A stretch of 64,000 nucleotides of DNA, from positions 27,239 through 91,238 of the forward strand of contig CAIRMR010000077.1 of assembly GCA_903879715.1 (NCBI GenBank), written 5' to 3'. The notes beneath the pieces are model-generated. The model was not told the origin of the DNA and did not search any database. It was given only the letters and a program-made list of their open reading frames with translations. The stretch is from an uncultured Bacteroidales bacterium (GTDB lineage: Bacteria; Bacteroidota; Bacteroidia; Bacteroidales; UBA4417). Both the position numbers and the translations under genes were made by a program. The stretch's first letter is position 1, and each line of letters starts with the position of its first letter. This document shows positions 63,876-64,000 of this stretch, piece by piece.

Positions 63876-64000
63876 TTATTTAATTCCGGTAATGAATTTA
63901 TCAGTAAGCAGCGAATAAATAAGTTTGGCTACCAGGTAATCAGGGGCTTTGTTTTCCTTGTTAGGTACAAGTTCCGTGATGTCAAATCCAACAATATTTA
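63876..64000 (-). CDS. speB: Agmatinase, C-terminal fragment (continues beyond window)
   Basis: Not in the ORF track because it runs off the right edge. Reverse translation gives NIVGFDITELVPNKENKAP then DYLVAKLIYSLLTDKF and a stop at 63876. The VGFDxxELxP stretch is the conserved ureohydrolase C-terminal motif, and the following AKLIY helix is typical of agmatinase. The manganese-ligand Asp/His motifs lie outside the window. Agmatinase produces putrescine and urea. Only about 40 residues are visible. Confidence 0.72.
   Translation of the reverse strand, partial: NIVGFDITELVPNKENKAPDYLVAKLIYSLLTDKFITGIK

Overview
The window looks like a chromosome segment of a Bacteroidota bacterium, most likely an environmental Bacteroidales/Marinilabiliales relative. 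This rests on several features: SusC/FecA-style TonB-dependent receptors with carboxypeptidase-regulatory domains and a DUF4249 partner; many secreted proteins with the type IX secretion (T9SS) C-terminal sorting domain; the T9SS component PorZ next to recO; promoters of the Bacteroidota type (TAnnTTTG at -7); a LysS with a C-terminal extension; and an IspG with a long insertion. No rRNA, tRNA, phage, IS element or CRISPR array was seen.

Layout. 1-3218 (-): receptor plus DUF4249 lipoprotein. 3667-7784 (+): methylmalonyl-CoA epimerase and a sodium-pumping methylmalonyl-CoA decarboxylase operon (propionate/succinate metabolism). 7962-11408: uridine kinase, QueD, secreted endonuclease I, a MntP-like membrane protein and free methionine sulfoxide reductase. 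11528-17138 (-): GH53 galactanase, then a receptor / LytS-like kinase / LytTR regulator operon. 17394-22159 (-): NodB deacetylase, DUF1566 lipoprotein, a CotH-kinase lipoprotein flanked by an intact and a decayed copy of one small secreted protein. 22380-33213 (+): methionine aminotransferase plus omega-amidase, an AAA/DUF4143 ATPase, Pth, a ModE-like regulator, two aldehyde dehydrogenases, a MATE exporter and a lipid kinase. 33545-35772 (-): IspG and an ECF-like sigma factor. 36416-45576 (+): PorZ, RecO, a frameshifted lipoprotein beside a secreted M4 peptidase, and LysS. 45743-50828 (-): two T9SS cargo proteins. 51177-55616 (+): a run of small lipoproteins, one with an internal duplication and one apparently broken. 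55726-60993 (-): a YitT membrane protein and a tight five-gene operon (adenylation enzyme, GNAT, acyl carrier protein, NodB deacetylase, AAC(3)-like acyltransferase). 61373-63718 (+): a gingipain-like C25 peptidase. 63876-64000 (-): the C-terminus of agmatinase.

How the parts work together. Six cargo proteins (endonuclease I, GH53, M4 peptidase, a GH-A-like glycosidase, a 1168-residue FN3-type protein and a C25 peptidase) carry T9SS tails, and PorZ, a part of the cell-surface T9SS machinery, is encoded here. This suggests a scavenger that degrades protein, DNA and plant or algal galactan outside the cell and ferments products through the methylmalonyl-CoA route. The most system-like novelty is the translationally coupled 56648-60993 operon, which resembles a Dlt-like carrier-protein pathway with the membrane acyltransferase replaced by soluble acyltransferases. 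A second is a lipoprotein with emfourin-like features directly upstream of the M4 peptidase, with a one-base frameshift. Intergenic spaces repeatedly carry short quasi-repeated words, often arranged as large inverted repeats.
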